DNA from: Pseudomicrostroma phylloplanum
Lineage: Eukaryota > Basidiomycota > Exobasidiomycetes > Microstromatales
Length of the DNA stretch: 64,000 bases
Direction of reading: 5' to 3'
Assembly: GCA_039545275.1 (NCBI GenBank)
Contig: BCHS01000001.1
Span: 1,008,853 to 1,072,852 of the forward strand
Part shown: piece after piece, positions 44,250 to 54,454 of the stretch
Layout: every line of letters starts with the position of its first letter
Numbering within the stretch: the stretch's first letter is position 1
Notes under the pieces: generated by a model
What the model was told of the DNA's origin: nothing
The model's database searches: none
The model's input: the letters and a program-made list of their open reading frames with translations, nothing else
Translations under genes and position numbers: made by a program

Positions 44250-45619
44250 ATGCTCAGGACTGCCATTACCAATGCTCCTCGATCGAGTGGCGGCCTCTTG
44301 CGCCCCACTCGGTCGCTCGGGTCCCTCCGTGCCACGGCAGCAGCCCAATCACAGCAGCAGCCGATGGTCCCTCCCGTTCCTTCCCGCAACCTCGTCTCTT
44401 CCGTGCTTTTGTCCCGAGACGCCTACGATCGTCAGAACGTGAATCAGCTCAAGGGCGAACTCAAGACCAGGGGTCTCACCACTAGTGGTCGAAGGGCCGA
44501 ACTCGTCATTCGTCTGCTCAATGATGACGCACAGCGCAGTGGTTCTGGTCTCGTTCTGGACAACGTCGCAGCCAAGGAGCCAAAGTTGCGAAGGGGCAAG
44601 GCTTCCTTGGCTTCTCTGAGGGGCAAAGATGGCGGCAAGACTGGTACTCAGGCCTCATCGGCTACGCCTACCAACAAGCTTGCCAATGACCCTTCCTCGA
44701 CCTCATCCTCTGCTTCCAACTCTTCCGCCCCGGCCGCGCCCGCCAGCGCTTCGCCGAAGACGGAGGCTTCTCCACCCACTTCTGCGGGCGCCCCCATCGT
44801 GGGCGAAGGCGCCACAATCTCTCCACCCCCTGGTATCAAGCCGGGAGACACTGTCTCTCCGTCGCTTAACGTCATCGATGGAAAGGTCGAGGTGCCAGAG
44901 AAGCTGCCCTCTGCCGGTGGTCCGCCCGGTGTGCCCCCTCAGAAGGAGCCTGATCATCCGGAGACTTTCAGGATCAATATCCCCTACGAAGAGGTAGCAG
45001 AAGTGCCGGGACCTGATATTGTGAGTCGGCGACGGGGTAGTCTGAGCAGTCACACCAGCAGCTTCTGACTCGATTTTTGTCTCCATTAACTCAATCCCAG
45101 CCGATCGTGACGATGTACACCAACCGTCCCACGGAGCCGAACAGGGACGATGATCAGCCCGCACCTATCGTCAGTCCTAAGCTCGTGAGAGCAAGCGATG
45201 ACGCAGAGATCTCTCACGCCCTCGAGATTGACCAGTCGAGCGAAATCGGCTCGTCAGGAGCTGCCGACTCGGCGTCGTCAGCTGCACAATCGGCCAAGGA
45301 AGAGGTCAAGGGCGAGGCTGGCGATCTGCTGAAGAAGCTCGATGGACTCAAGGAGAATGCAGCAGAGGTGACTAGCTCGGTCGTTCAGGACATCAAGAGC
45401 ACCGTCGCCTCTACCGGAGTGGACGTGTCCAAGGTGCAAGAGACGATTGTCAAGGCTGTGTCCTCCGACGGCAAAGCCGAGAAGAGGGAGGATGGCAAGA
45501 GGGCCCTCAACTCTGATGAGAAGCGGGGCCTGTACCTTTTGGGCGGTCTGGTCTTTGGTGGGTTCCTGGCCGGCGGTCTGGGAAAGCCAAAGAAGGAGAA
45601 GAAGGAGCAGAAGCACTAG
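44250..45619 (+). CDS. Mitochondrial SAP-domain membrane protein (Aim34-like)
   Basis: Exons are 44250-45020 and 45101-45619, giving 429 aa. The N-terminus MLRTAITNAPRSSGGLLRP is a classic mitochondrial presequence (Arg, Ser and Leu, no acids). A SAP motif follows at about 60-95 (NVNQLKGELKTRGLTTSGRRAELVIRLLN), normally a DNA/RNA-binding helix-turn-helix. The centre is Ala/Ser/Pro-rich. Residues about 340-385 are a helical region (EVKGEAGDLLKKLDGLKENA). Near the end GLYLLGGLVFGGFLAGGLG is a likely membrane segment, followed by a Lys-rich tail. The combination of presequence, SAP motif and C-terminal membrane helix recalls budding-yeast Aim34, whose role is poorly known. The family link is inferred from architecture rather than from extended identity. 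Confidence 0.72.
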
Positions 45620-46357
45620 GAGGCGAAACAGTAGCGGCTCGGACATGATGAGAGGGGNATCTATGCTGCATTTGGGACCAAGCCGAAAACTGGCTCTGGA
45701 GAATGCACTGTCTAATGAATCTTGACTATATGACTCATCGCATGCTGCCCGATGTTCGCTCGACTGATGGCGCCTTCAGGGCCCAAAGGCTTCCTCTATC
45801 TGCCCACCTCTTTCCGCTCCACAGACCCACGAATGCCCTCATAGCTCAACTGATTAATAATGACGATGATATAGAAGGGCCAGGTGACTGAAAAAGCTAC
45901 TGAAACAATAAGCTACTCCAGTCTAAAAAGCCCTCCCTGGTGGTTTCCTCTCGTGCAGATATTCTTTGTTGAGATGCAAAAAGGACCCAGTCAACCGCTT
46001 CCCCTCCCTATAGCAGCCAAGCCCTCCTTTTCAGGAGTAAAAGACTCGACCAGGAGAGAAAGAGCGTACTGGATCCCCCAGTCCGTCGAGGAAGTTGAGG
46101 ACTGACACTCATGAGGTAGAAGCACTTTCTTTTGTTAAACAATGGAGAGAAAAAGAGGAAAGAGAGGCGTGAGCCTCGCGTCTGGCCGAGGCGTTTTCGA
46201 GGCGGGCGGGGGCTGCGCGGTGACTTGCCCCGCTTGGACTGCCGCCGCCTCGCAGGGAAGATCTGAAGGAAAGTATCAAAGTGCAAGTCCAAAGCACAAG
46301 TGATTGCGAGACACTCCAACGTCTTGCTGAGCCATACTTCATCGAACATCGTCAACA
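45620..46357. other. Intergenic with one ambiguous base
   Basis: No supported gene. An undetermined base (n) is at 45658, just past the SAP-protein stop. It indicates a low-coverage or consensus problem at that point. Confidence 0.5.
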
Positions 46358-48020
46358 ATGGCCGCTACACGATCTCGTCAGCTGCTGCTCGACGTCTACT
46401 CAACCTTTCTCCAGGCAGACAAGGTCAGTACTGAGCGCAGCATCACTTCTCTCCTACTGCCTGCGAGTCTGACATTGAGCTCCACCCTGTCCCATCCCTG
46501 CGACCCTCGATAGTCTGCCTCATTGAACAGCTCGACTGCCTTGCCTGCTCTGGCAGCTCAAATTGCTGAAGCCACTGGCAAGGCAAAAGAGCTATTCGGA
46601 CCTGATGACTCCACCAAGAAGGACGTTGAGGGCTGGTTGAGCAAGATTGACGCTGGTCAGGAGGGCGATGTGCAGGTGAGTAGACTGGACAGGAACGGCT
46701 GCTGTCTTGGCTACGAGAGCCGACGAACATGAGTCTGACGCCTTGCAGACTGGCTGACCTGCTCTAGCCTACTCTTCTGCCTCGACCACGCCTACCTCTA
46801 CCCTACCAGTCACTTGAGAAGCAACTTGAGTCAAAGACATACCTCGCCGGCACAACGCCTACGGCAGCCGACATTGCCCTCCTCGGCTCCCTCTACCCCG
46901 CTGTGTCTGCAGCTGGTCCCCCTGAGCAGTATGCTCACCCCTCCGTCTCGCGCTACATCTCTCATCTCTCCCACCTCTACTCGACTTCCGAGGTGAAACC
47001 TTGGGAGCCGGCCTACGAAGGCATGCCCGCGCTGCAAAGGAAGGATCCAGCACAAGAGAAGAAGGAGAAGTCAAAGGCCAAGGCTGAAGCCGCTACTGGA
47101 GCTAGCAAGGAGGCCAAGAAGGCCGGAAAGCCAGAGGTCAGCGCTGTAGCCGGCGCAGCTGCCGCTGCTGGAGCCACGAACGAGAAGGGCGAGCAGCAAC
47201 AGCAAAAGAAGGAAAAGAAGGAGAAGAAGGAAAAGGTTGCCGCTGTGGAGGGGCAGGAGGGAAAGAAGAAGGAGAAGCCTGCAAAGGGAGGTGGTGGTGG
47301 TGGAGCTGCTGCTGAGCCATCGGTCCCTAGCCCTGCTATGATCGATCTCAGGGTAGGCAAGATTGTCGACATTCAGAAGCACCCAGACGCTGACTCGCTG
47401 TACCTGGAGAAGGTGAGTACGAAGCAGAGGGACGAAGCAGAAGCCATGGAGAGCTGATTAATCCTGCTATATCCTCAGGTCGACTTCGGAGAGGCAGACG
47501 GGCCACGAACCGTCCTGTCAGGCCTGGTGAACTTTGTGCCAATCGAGCAGATGAAGGATCGATGGGTGGTGGGCATCTGCAACCTCAAGCCTCAGGCAAT
47601 GAGGGGCATCAAGTCTCACGCCATGCTCCTCTGTGCAACTGCCAAGGAGGGCAAGGAGGGAGGTGTGGAGCCGGTCTACCCGCCGGAGGGAAGCGCCGTT
47701 GGAGACAGGATCGAGGTGGAAGGATACGAGGGTCAGGAGCCTTTGGAACAGCTGAACCCGAAGAAGAAGGTGAGCTTCAGAGCATGATGCGGACCGAAAA
47801 GCGGCATTGTCTGACTCTGTGTTTTATCGTCCTCCCTGCTCTGCAGATCTTCGAGGCGATTCAGCCGAGCTACACCACCACAGACGCAAAGGAGGCTGCA
47901 TGGGTTGGTCCCTTGGTGGGAGCAACAGGGGAAGGAGCAGACCAGTCGAAACCCAGGCTGCTCAGGACGGCAAAGGGTGTCTGCTACGCGGCCAACTTTG
48001 CTGGAGCTACTCTGTCATAG
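46358..48020 (+). CDS. ARC1: tRNA-binding synthetase cofactor (Arc1/AIMP1-like)
   Basis: A cytosolic cofactor that binds tRNA and docks methionyl- and glutamyl-tRNA synthetases. Exons are 46358-46423, 46514-46675, 46768-47412, 47479-47769 and 47847-48020, giving 445 aa. Three Arc1-type parts are visible in order. A GST-C-like docking domain covers about 1-160 ([22 protein letters not shown]). A Lys/Ala/Glu-rich tRNA-binding linker covers about 167-255 ([25 protein letters not shown]). The last part is an EMAP-II/Trbp111 OB-fold from about 268 ([39 protein letters not shown]). An alternative acceptor at 46748 for exon 3 hits a stop, which supports the one used. The OB-fold also occurs at the C-terminus of some synthetases, but no catalytic domain is present here. 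Confidence 0.9.
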
Positions 48021-48955
48021 AGGATCTCTGGGCCCTCTGTCAATGCAGCACCTTTCAGATCGGGCTCTTTCGATTTTGTGATTGACTTGTGTGTATTGAC
48101 CTCGTCGTACCCCTCCCCTCCTGTCCCCTCCTTGCTCCCACCTTTCCCCCACAGACTCTGCCCGCCTCTCATCTCCTCTTCTCTTGTATGCTCTTCTCTT
48201 CTCTTTTGTCCTCTTCTGTCCTCCTCTCTTCTCTTCACTGCGTCGGCATGTATGGTCCACTTGGTCATCCTCGCATCATGGGTCTCTTCTCCAATCGGAG
48301 TAAAACCTCCCGACAATGGTTTTAGTGGCCTATCAATCCCCCTCCTCCAAAAAGAGGAAGGAGACCTCCTGAGTCTTCCCCCCGATCCTCCCAAATGCAA
48401 CATCCTCCCCTAGAAGTAGAAAGGAGAAGAACGTTGTCCCGAAGGAGAAGAAGCGCGACATGATCCCGCCCTGGACCCGACTGCCGAGAGGAAGCAGAGG
48501 TCCCATCGACCTTTCTCCCCTGCGTAAAGCAGGAGAGGCAGGGAGAAACCGTCTGCTCCCTCCCTGCAGCAGGTTGGGGCGGGTAGAGGTCGCGGGAGGA
48601 GAGGGGTGTGGTTGTAAAAGGGAAGAGAGGGAGAAGGGGCTGCCCTCAGGCAGCCTTTTTTGTGCAGTGGGTCCGTCCGGACTGGCGGAGAGGGGCAGGT
48701 TGCGCGGCGCGCGTGGCAGAACTGCTCGAGGGACAGGCCGACGTCGACATTCTGATGGCGATCTACATATGATGAGAGTGCCAGGCTTGGGTATAGACAC
48801 TGGCTGAGTCAAACGGCGTCAGTCTCCGAGAGGATCGCGACACTGGGTACGTGACGATGTGATATTGAGTACAAAGCGGAGCATATCGCCCTGCGCCTGA
48901 ATCTGCGCTCCCTGGACTCCTCCTTCCCACCATCTCTCTTCCTGCTTCCCTCACC
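48021..48955. other. Intergenic between convergent genes with structured GC-rich segment
   Basis: The first 250 bases are pyrimidine-rich 3' flank of the Arc1-like gene. From about 48460 to 48661 the plus strand is rich in short inverted repeats and ends in a hairpin plus T6 (listed separately). No protein-coding gene is supported. Confidence 0.5.
48473..48661 (+). ncRNA. Possible structured Pol III-type RNA (tentative)
   Basis: At 48473-48503 the ends GGACC and GGTCC pair. They enclose CTGCC-GAGA-GGAAGCAG, which is a GNRA tetraloop closed by two C-G pairs next to GGAAGCAG. That apex resembles the helix 8 apex of signal recognition particle RNA. Further inverted repeats follow (gcagggag at about 48536-48545 against ctccctgc-like sequence near 48560). 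A perfect 7-bp stem GGCTGCC/GGCAGCC with loop CTCA at 48638-48655 is followed by six T at 48656-48661, a Pol III-style terminator. I cannot find the Alu-domain motif, and the 5' side of the apex differs from the SRP consensus. The identity, and even transcription, are therefore unproven, and the start is arbitrary. Confidence 0.22.
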
Positions 48956-51613
48956 TCACATCACTACACACTTGCCTTCACTGCGAATTCCAAGCTCGCT
49001 CAGCTCTTCCTTCTTCCTATCACTTTCATTCTCGTGTTCCTTCTCATCCACCTCGTGCGGGAACCACATGCGAAGCATATTCACAGTCGCCTCGTCCATG
49101 TTGCGTCCGTCCGCAGACATGACTACGTCGGGAGCTCGGCAGAGGGGGCAGTGTTTCTTGCCTGCTTTCTGAAGCTTGACCAGACAGCGGATGCAGAAGA
49201 GGTGGGAGCAGTCGAGGCGGATGGGACGCCAGGCTAGACCGGTGCAGATGGCGCAGGAGTAGTCGTCTACGCTTGGCAGAATGGGCAGGAGAGTTGTAGT
49301 CAGGAGGGAGAGGAGGATGTGGGGGAGGGACTCGGAGAGCAGGCCTGTTGTGGATGAAGGCAGCAGCGCTGCTAGCGAAGGATGTGTGCCGTACGCAGGC
49401 GCGACGAGGGTGCCCGTCGATTCAGCAGGAAGACCAGCACCGCCCATCATCGCTGCCGCTCCTCCCATGGCATTTGTGAAGGCACGAGCAGCCTCCTGTT
49501 GTCGCACGAAGTCGCGTAGACCGGAGCTAGCTGTCAGAGCAGTACGCTTGTCGTGCTTCTTGAGGATCTTTCTCGCCGCCTCTACGTTGACCCGCTGGAA
49601 CTTCTTGACATCCAGCAGAGCCAGATTGAGTCGCAGGAAGTCCTCCACGGCAGACACTGACTTTGAGGACTTCATGGACACCGTGAGGGCGTTCTGCATT
49701 GCCTCTTTAGACCTCGACAGCTTGATCTTGCTACCCCCGGGCGACGACGGCATGGCGCTCTCGGCCAGCCAGCCTCGCTTGGCTAATTCCTGGGCGAAGC
49801 GCTGGAGCCTTGCCTCTGACTCGTCGACGCTCAGCTCTCCACGGTCCTTCTCTCGCTGCGACTCGAAGATCTGCATATCCACCCAGAGTTGAAAGATCTC
49901 TCTCCAAACGTAGAGGTCATTCTTGGTCGCATAAGGGCTGGCGGCTCGGGCCACCGAGGCGCAGAGATCCTCCGTCGAGGTCACAAAGGTGTCTTTTTGA
50001 CTCTTTTGCAATTCTGAAAGCTTCGTCAGGGAGGCAGTGAGCGTGTCTAGGAATTCCGTATCGGCTGTGAGAGGGATGATGATCTCTCTTGTCCGCTTCA
50101 TCCGAGGTCGTTGAGGCGCGGTGTCGATGGGAGCATCTTCATCGGCGACTGCTACGGGGGGAGTGACCACCGGCTCGTCTCTGGAAGGCCGGCGAGAGCC
50201 AGGTAAAGAGGGCGGTAGCTCGGTGATGCGGCCATCATCGTCGTCTCCCTCATCGTTTGATCCGTCTGACCCGTCACTCTCGTCGTCTGAGTTCACCGGA
50301 GACTCGATGATAAGCTTGATGCGAGGAGTAGGATGCTCCGGCGTCCCTGCCAGCTCATACTCAGCCCTAGCTCGACGGCCGTCCTTTCCTTGAACCCACC
50401 TGCCCTGCTTGGGGCCAGGAACGGGCGCTGGTCCGTTGTGGGTCTGTGTAGCAGTCCGTTGGCCGTTGCCTGCCTTCTGGGTCGCTTCCCAACCCAGTCC
50501 TTGCCTTTCCCTCCACGCATGGCCACCCCAGTCATGCCGTTCGTCATCGACTCCAGCGTCAAGAGCCTCCTCAACGCCCGTCGCATTGTCTTGTCTTTTG
50601 CCGGCGGAAGATGGTCGACCGGGACCACTGTGACTGTTGCGTCGTAGCTGTTCCAGGTCCTTCTTGCCCAGCCGCCAGCTCGAGCTTGGCGAGGTGGAGG
50701 GTAAGCCTGCTTCGCCATCGTTGAGCTCGGCTGATGAGTCTCTGTCAAGGCTTGTATCCGCTTGCCTGGGAATGCCTAGCATGGCCATGGGACTGGCGCG
50801 GAGCAGATGAGTACGGTCCTCTTCGCTCACGTCCAAATGTCTAGCCCTCTGCTGAGAGGGTCCGGCTGTGCTTTCTTCCGACCCCTCTCTCGACGCAAGC
50901 TTCTGGGCGCCCGCTCCGCCCGGGGAGGGAGACCGCTTCGAACGCTTCTTGCCCCTGGTGGATGCCTGGGCATCCGAGTGAGGTGCATGCAGGTGGTGAT
51001 GAGGATGAGCGATGGAAGAAAGCCATTCTCCGGCAGGCGAAGGGCGAAGCACCTCTTCTGTTGGGAGGAGAGCAGCTGGGGGCATGGCCTCGGCTGGAGT
51101 AAAGGGAGGGACATTCATGGCCTGCTCCACGCTCCTCCTCCTCGCCTCTTCCTCCTCCATCAGAGGGCTCAGGGGATCCACGAAGCCAGAAGGAGCTGGT
51201 CTTCCTGTGGAGAGCCGAGCGAGTCCGGCTACAAGACTGCTGCTGAGATCATCTTGGCCTTCGGAATCGGAAGTGTCATGGCTAGCATGGCTGCCCTCGC
51301 TGCTTGCGCTACGATGTCGACGCCCAGGCCCAGCCTCGGATGCATTTGATCCAGACGAAGTTGGCCTCTTGCGTGAGGAGGTGCTCTTCGAGGTAGACTG
51401 GCCCGAAGCAGTACTGTCGACGCTGGCCTGCGCCTGCTCTGGCGGCTCCAGTAAGTCTCGCAGGACGTCTGCGCTCAGCCCGAGTGACTCTAGCTCAGCA
51501 ACGACTCCATTGATGAGCTTTTTGAGCTCCTTGTACTCCAGACCCCTTTCCCTCCATTCTTTCGGGAAGGAGGGATCCGTCATCGTCTGAAGATACGTCT
51601 TGGAGAATTTCAT
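48956..51613 (-). CDS. SPX-RING E3 ubiquitin ligase with C-terminal CaaX box
   Basis: An 885 aa intronless protein. The N-terminus MKFSKTYLQTM with EYKELKKLI is the first SPX helix pair; these lysines bind inositol pyrophosphates in SPX domains. The rest of the SPX helices reappear only near 500-690 (EFLDTLTASLTKLSELQK, then RVNVEAARKILKKHDKRTAL). A disordered Ser/Gly/Arg/Asp-rich insertion of about 430 residues splits the domain. A C3HC4-type RING follows at about 785-825: CAICTGLAWRPIRLDCSHLFCIRCL, ending CPLC. This architecture is that of NLA-like SPX-RING ligases, which link phosphate status to protein turnover. The last four residues are CVVM, a canonical farnesylation CaaX box after a charged tail, suggesting membrane anchoring. 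The ATG at 51613 matches the SPX start. Confidence 0.9.
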   Translation of the reverse strand: MKFSKTYLQTMTDPSFPKEWRERGLEYKELKKLINGVVAELESLGLSADVLRDLLEPPEQAQASVDSTASGQSTSKSTSSRKRPTSSGSNASEAGPGRRHRSASSEGSHASHDTSDSEGQDDLSSSLVAGLARLSTGRPAPSGFVDPLSPLMEEEEARRRSVEQAMNVPPFTPAEAMPPAALLPTEEVLRPSPAGEWLSSIAHPHHHLHAPHSDAQASTRGKKRSKRSPSPGGAGAQKLASREGSEESTAGPSQQRARHLDVSEEDRTHLLRASPMAMLGIPRQADTSLDRDSSAELNDGEAGLPSTSPSSSWRLGKKDLEQLRRNSHSGPGRPSSAGKRQDNATGVEEALDAGVDDERHDWGGHAWRERQGLGWEATQKAGNGQRTATQTHNGPAPVPGPKQGRWVQGKDGRRARAEYELAGTPEHPTPRIKLIIESPVNSDDESDGSDGSNDEGDDDDGRITELPPSLPGSRRPSRDEPVVTPPVAVADEDAPIDTAPQRPRMKRTREIIIPLTADTEFLDTLTASLTKLSELQKSQKDTFVTSTEDLCASVARAASPYATKNDLYVWREIFQLWVDMQIFESQREKDRGELSVDESEARLQRFAQELAKRGWLAESAMPSSPGGSKIKLSRSKEAMQNALTVSMKSSKSVSAVEDFLRLNLALLDVKKFQRVNVEAARKILKKHDKRTALTASSGLRDFVRQQEAARAFTNAMGGAAAMMGGAGLPAESTGTLVAPAYGTHPSLAALLPSSTTGLLSESLPHILLSLLTTTLLPILPSVDDYSCAICTGLAWRPIRLDCSHLFCIRCLVKLQKAGKKHCPLCRAPDVVMSADGRNMDEATVNMLRMWFPHEVDEKEHENESDRKKEELSELGIRSEGKCVVM

Positions 51614-52458
51614 GGCCGCGAGATCGGGTGGGTGGTGATATCGTCTCCTAAATTACGGGCGTGGTGCTGCTATGACCCGTGGTGCTGCTATGACCTGTGG
51701 TAAAGCAGCAACAGAAGACAAGGCATCCACAATCGGGGCCTGGGAAAGTCCGTTCGACCGAGAAACGCTCAGCCAGACGACGTAAGTCTGAAGTCGTGTG
51801 AGCCTTGAGTGGGCGAAGTGGGAGCAGCAGCGGAAGTGGCCGCTCGTATGCCGAGATGCCGATGGGCAGCTAGATCCTGAGTCGTTCCAGGCCGGCGGGA
51901 GCTCTCCCGTATGATGAGGATGGACGAGAGAAAGTGTGAGTGCGATGGAAAGAGAGGCAAGATGGCAGCAAGCGGCTGGTAGGAATAGGACGCAAGCCAA
52001 AGGTGAGCGAGCAAAGGGCTGGGGCTCAAGATCGGGCGGAAGGCGCCACGGCAGACGCAGAACGTTCGCTCTCATCGCGTGTCTGACTTTTCCGCGACCC
52101 GCTCAATGGCAATCTCCACTGGCAAGGCGCCGGCTGAGGCAAGGAGGAAACGCAGCCAGGCAAAGAATCACCACTGTCTTCGGCGTGAGATTGCCATCAC
52201 TGCAGTCACAATGCAAGTGGGAGTGACTTCCTTGCCGCAGACGCTGTTCAGGGCAAGGCAGACAGGGCAATCAGCATCTCAGGGCCGGCGGGCGGCGGCG
52301 GCGCGGGGCAGACGCGAGGCCGATGTTGCCGCCCGGCTTCGCCTAGGACAATCTAATCTCCACCCGCTCACCCCGCTCACGGCGCGCTCAGATTTAAATC
52401 CCCTGACCAGCCCCTCGACTTCACAGCACCATCGCACCCTCCCTAGCCATAGCTCACG
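51614..52458. promoter_or_regulatory. Divergent promoter region with 18-bp tandem duplication
   Basis: Lies between the SPX-RING ligase (-) and the ER-type protein (+). An 18-base unit (gtggtgctgctatgaccc) is repeated at 51661-51678 and 51679-51696 with one mismatch, about 50 bases upstream of the ligase ATG. An attt-aaat TATA-like site is near 52391. No gene supported. Confidence 0.55.
51661..51696. repeat. Two-copy 18-bp tandem repeat
   Basis: Two adjacent copies of gtggtgctgctatgacc plus one variable base, ahead of the SPX-RING start codon. A further partial gtgg follows. Possibly a duplicated regulatory site, possibly slippage. Confidence 0.9.
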
Positions 52459-53910
52459 ATGATGGCGACGCCAATCAAGGCGACGGCAATGAGCAGACAT
52501 AGCTTTCTCCTCGCTCTACTGCTTGTCCTCGCAGTGTCGGTCACTCTTCTCGCACCTGGTGTAGAGGCAAAGGCACCGAGTGAGGATGAACCTACGTATG
52601 ACCCGAACAACGAAGGAATGATCGAGAAAGGTTCGAGGGTCAGTAAGAGGAATTGACAATTTGCATATGCTCTCACGCAAATAAGCGTACTGATGCTCTT
52701 TCCTATGCTGCCACTTCTGCCATGCAGTACATTCAAAGACGCTTTATGTCACGGACAGACGAGGAGATCACAGAGGGGCGCTTCTTGGCAGCCGCCGCTC
52801 TACATCCCAAGTTTCATTCCTCCATCACAGTGTTCAAAGATATCAAGAGTCCTCAGGCACTTGAAGACATCCTGCAGATGCCACCTCCACCTCCTCGAAG
52901 AGAAGGTGCCGAGCGAGGCTTCCCCTGGTCGGTCAGTAGAGGAAAGGACGGTGAAGAGCGCAAGGTGTGGGTCGTCCTAGCGTGAGTATTGTAGTATAGA
53001 CAACGAGGCTTTTGCAGCCTATCAACAACTGACCATTACCCCTTCGCACCTATACTACCCCTTTCAGTACTGCTCCCGAAGCAGATGTAGCATCGCGCAT
53101 GATAGATACCCTCTACAACAAGACAGTCGGCTTCATCAAAGACGGACCGGACGGCGATGAAACACTGCTCTCGAGCTTCCTATCGACCATTCAAGACGCC
53201 TTTGCGGGCACGAGCGAGTATGCCACAGCCAGAGAGGACGATGAAGGACGAGACGAGGCCACAAGCTTTGGAAAGCGAAGGGAAGAGAGAGCGCTGGCCT
53301 CGCAACGCCGGGCTAAAGACTACAACTTTGCTGTGGTGGACTTCACTCACGAGCCGGACTTGATGTGGCATTGGTGGATCTGGAAGTGAGTGAAGGCCAC
53401 AGAGATGGGACATGCGAGCTGTCAAAGATCTGACGACCAAGGCTGTCCACTGGCAAAATCTACAGAGTGCCTGTCATCCTCTTCATCACTCCCTCAACCT
53501 CGCCCGAGCGGAGCTACGACATTCGCTTCTGGAAGGTGTCCTTCACCAGCGGCCTCGACTCCGAAAAGATCCTACAATACGTCGGCTCGGACCTGTGGCT
53601 CAATCAGCTGCCTGTTTGGGACAGCTCTCTTGCTCCGGGTGGCAGTCAGTCTCACTTGCCCCTGCTGCTTGCCAAACCGGCCAACGTGGTGTACGACAAG
53701 TTCATCAAAATCCCAAATTGGCTCGTCGGCATCCTTTCGACGGCGCTTGGAGGGACATTGATTCAACTTCTGCATGGAATGGGTGGGAAGAAGGACTCGT
53801 CGAAGAAGAAGAAGGATGAGAAGGATACCAAGGCCAAAGAAGCCGAGACGGCGGGCGCGAAGAGCTCTAGTGTCGCTGTTGGTACCTCAAAGGCTACTCA
53901 GAGGAAGTGA
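52459..53910 (+). CDS. Predicted ER membrane protein of unknown function
   Basis: Exons are 52459-52638, 52728-52981, 53068-53385 and 53466-53910, all in phase, giving 398 aa. A signal peptide covers about residues 10-37 (HSFLLALLLVLAVSVTLLAPGVEA). A lumenal region with thioredoxin-like alternation of strands and helices follows (KVWVVLATAPEADVASRMID, YNFAVVDFTHEPDLMWHWWIWKVPVILFITPS), but no CxxC is present. Near 330-350 PNWLVGILSTALGGTLIQLLHG looks like a membrane segment. The C-terminus is a cytosolic Lys/Glu-rich tail (KKDSSKKKKDEKD). I do not recognise the family. A redox-dead thioredoxin-fold ER protein is one possibility and would need a structure prediction to test. Two ATGs start the frame (52459 and 52462). 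Confidence 0.72.
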
Positions 53911-54454
53911 GCAGAGTCTGCTGAGCTGCCTGTGCCTGTGCTTGACTCGATTCCACTCAATACCATCTGCCGCTGATCCGTCTTGACCGTCACCTTCATT
54001 GAGTTCATGTGAATGCAATCGAGACGCTCTTGAATCCTCTCCGCCCTCGGCGATCTCGTCTGTACTTCCGCGTCGGAGATTCGAATCGGAATGGCAGTCC
54101 GCACTCGTCACCGGGCCAGCCATTCACGCGGGACGCCCTGCAGTGCGGCGCAGGACAGCCACAGGCGGCAACATCAGCAGCAGCCGGCGCCAAAGGTCCT
54201 GTCACTGCCTGTCCATCCACTGTTACCCTCGTCGCTTAACGCCTTTGCCTGGGTGCTTTTATTTGGTCAAACGCCGAGAGAGACAAGCTTGGTCCTGCTG
54301 TACATCCTCCGCATTCTTCGTCCCTTCCTTACTCTCCACTCCACTCGTCGTCTCATTCAGCCACTTGTACTTCAGCTTGCAGCCTTGCCCTAGCGCAACG
54401 CAGCAACGTGCCCCATACAAGGTCAAACACACAGCCCAGCATCATCTCTCCAGG
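53911..54454. other. Intergenic, no gene found
   Basis: 3' flank of the ER-type gene and leader of the lipase gene. The lipase frame is open upstream of its ATG but that part lacks family features. Confidence 0.45.

Noticed and set aside
48638..48661. Hairpin plus T run read as a bacterial-type intrinsic terminator
   Set aside because: The window is eukaryotic with spliced genes. A Pol III end or a chance structure is more likely, so it is reported only as a tentative RNA element.
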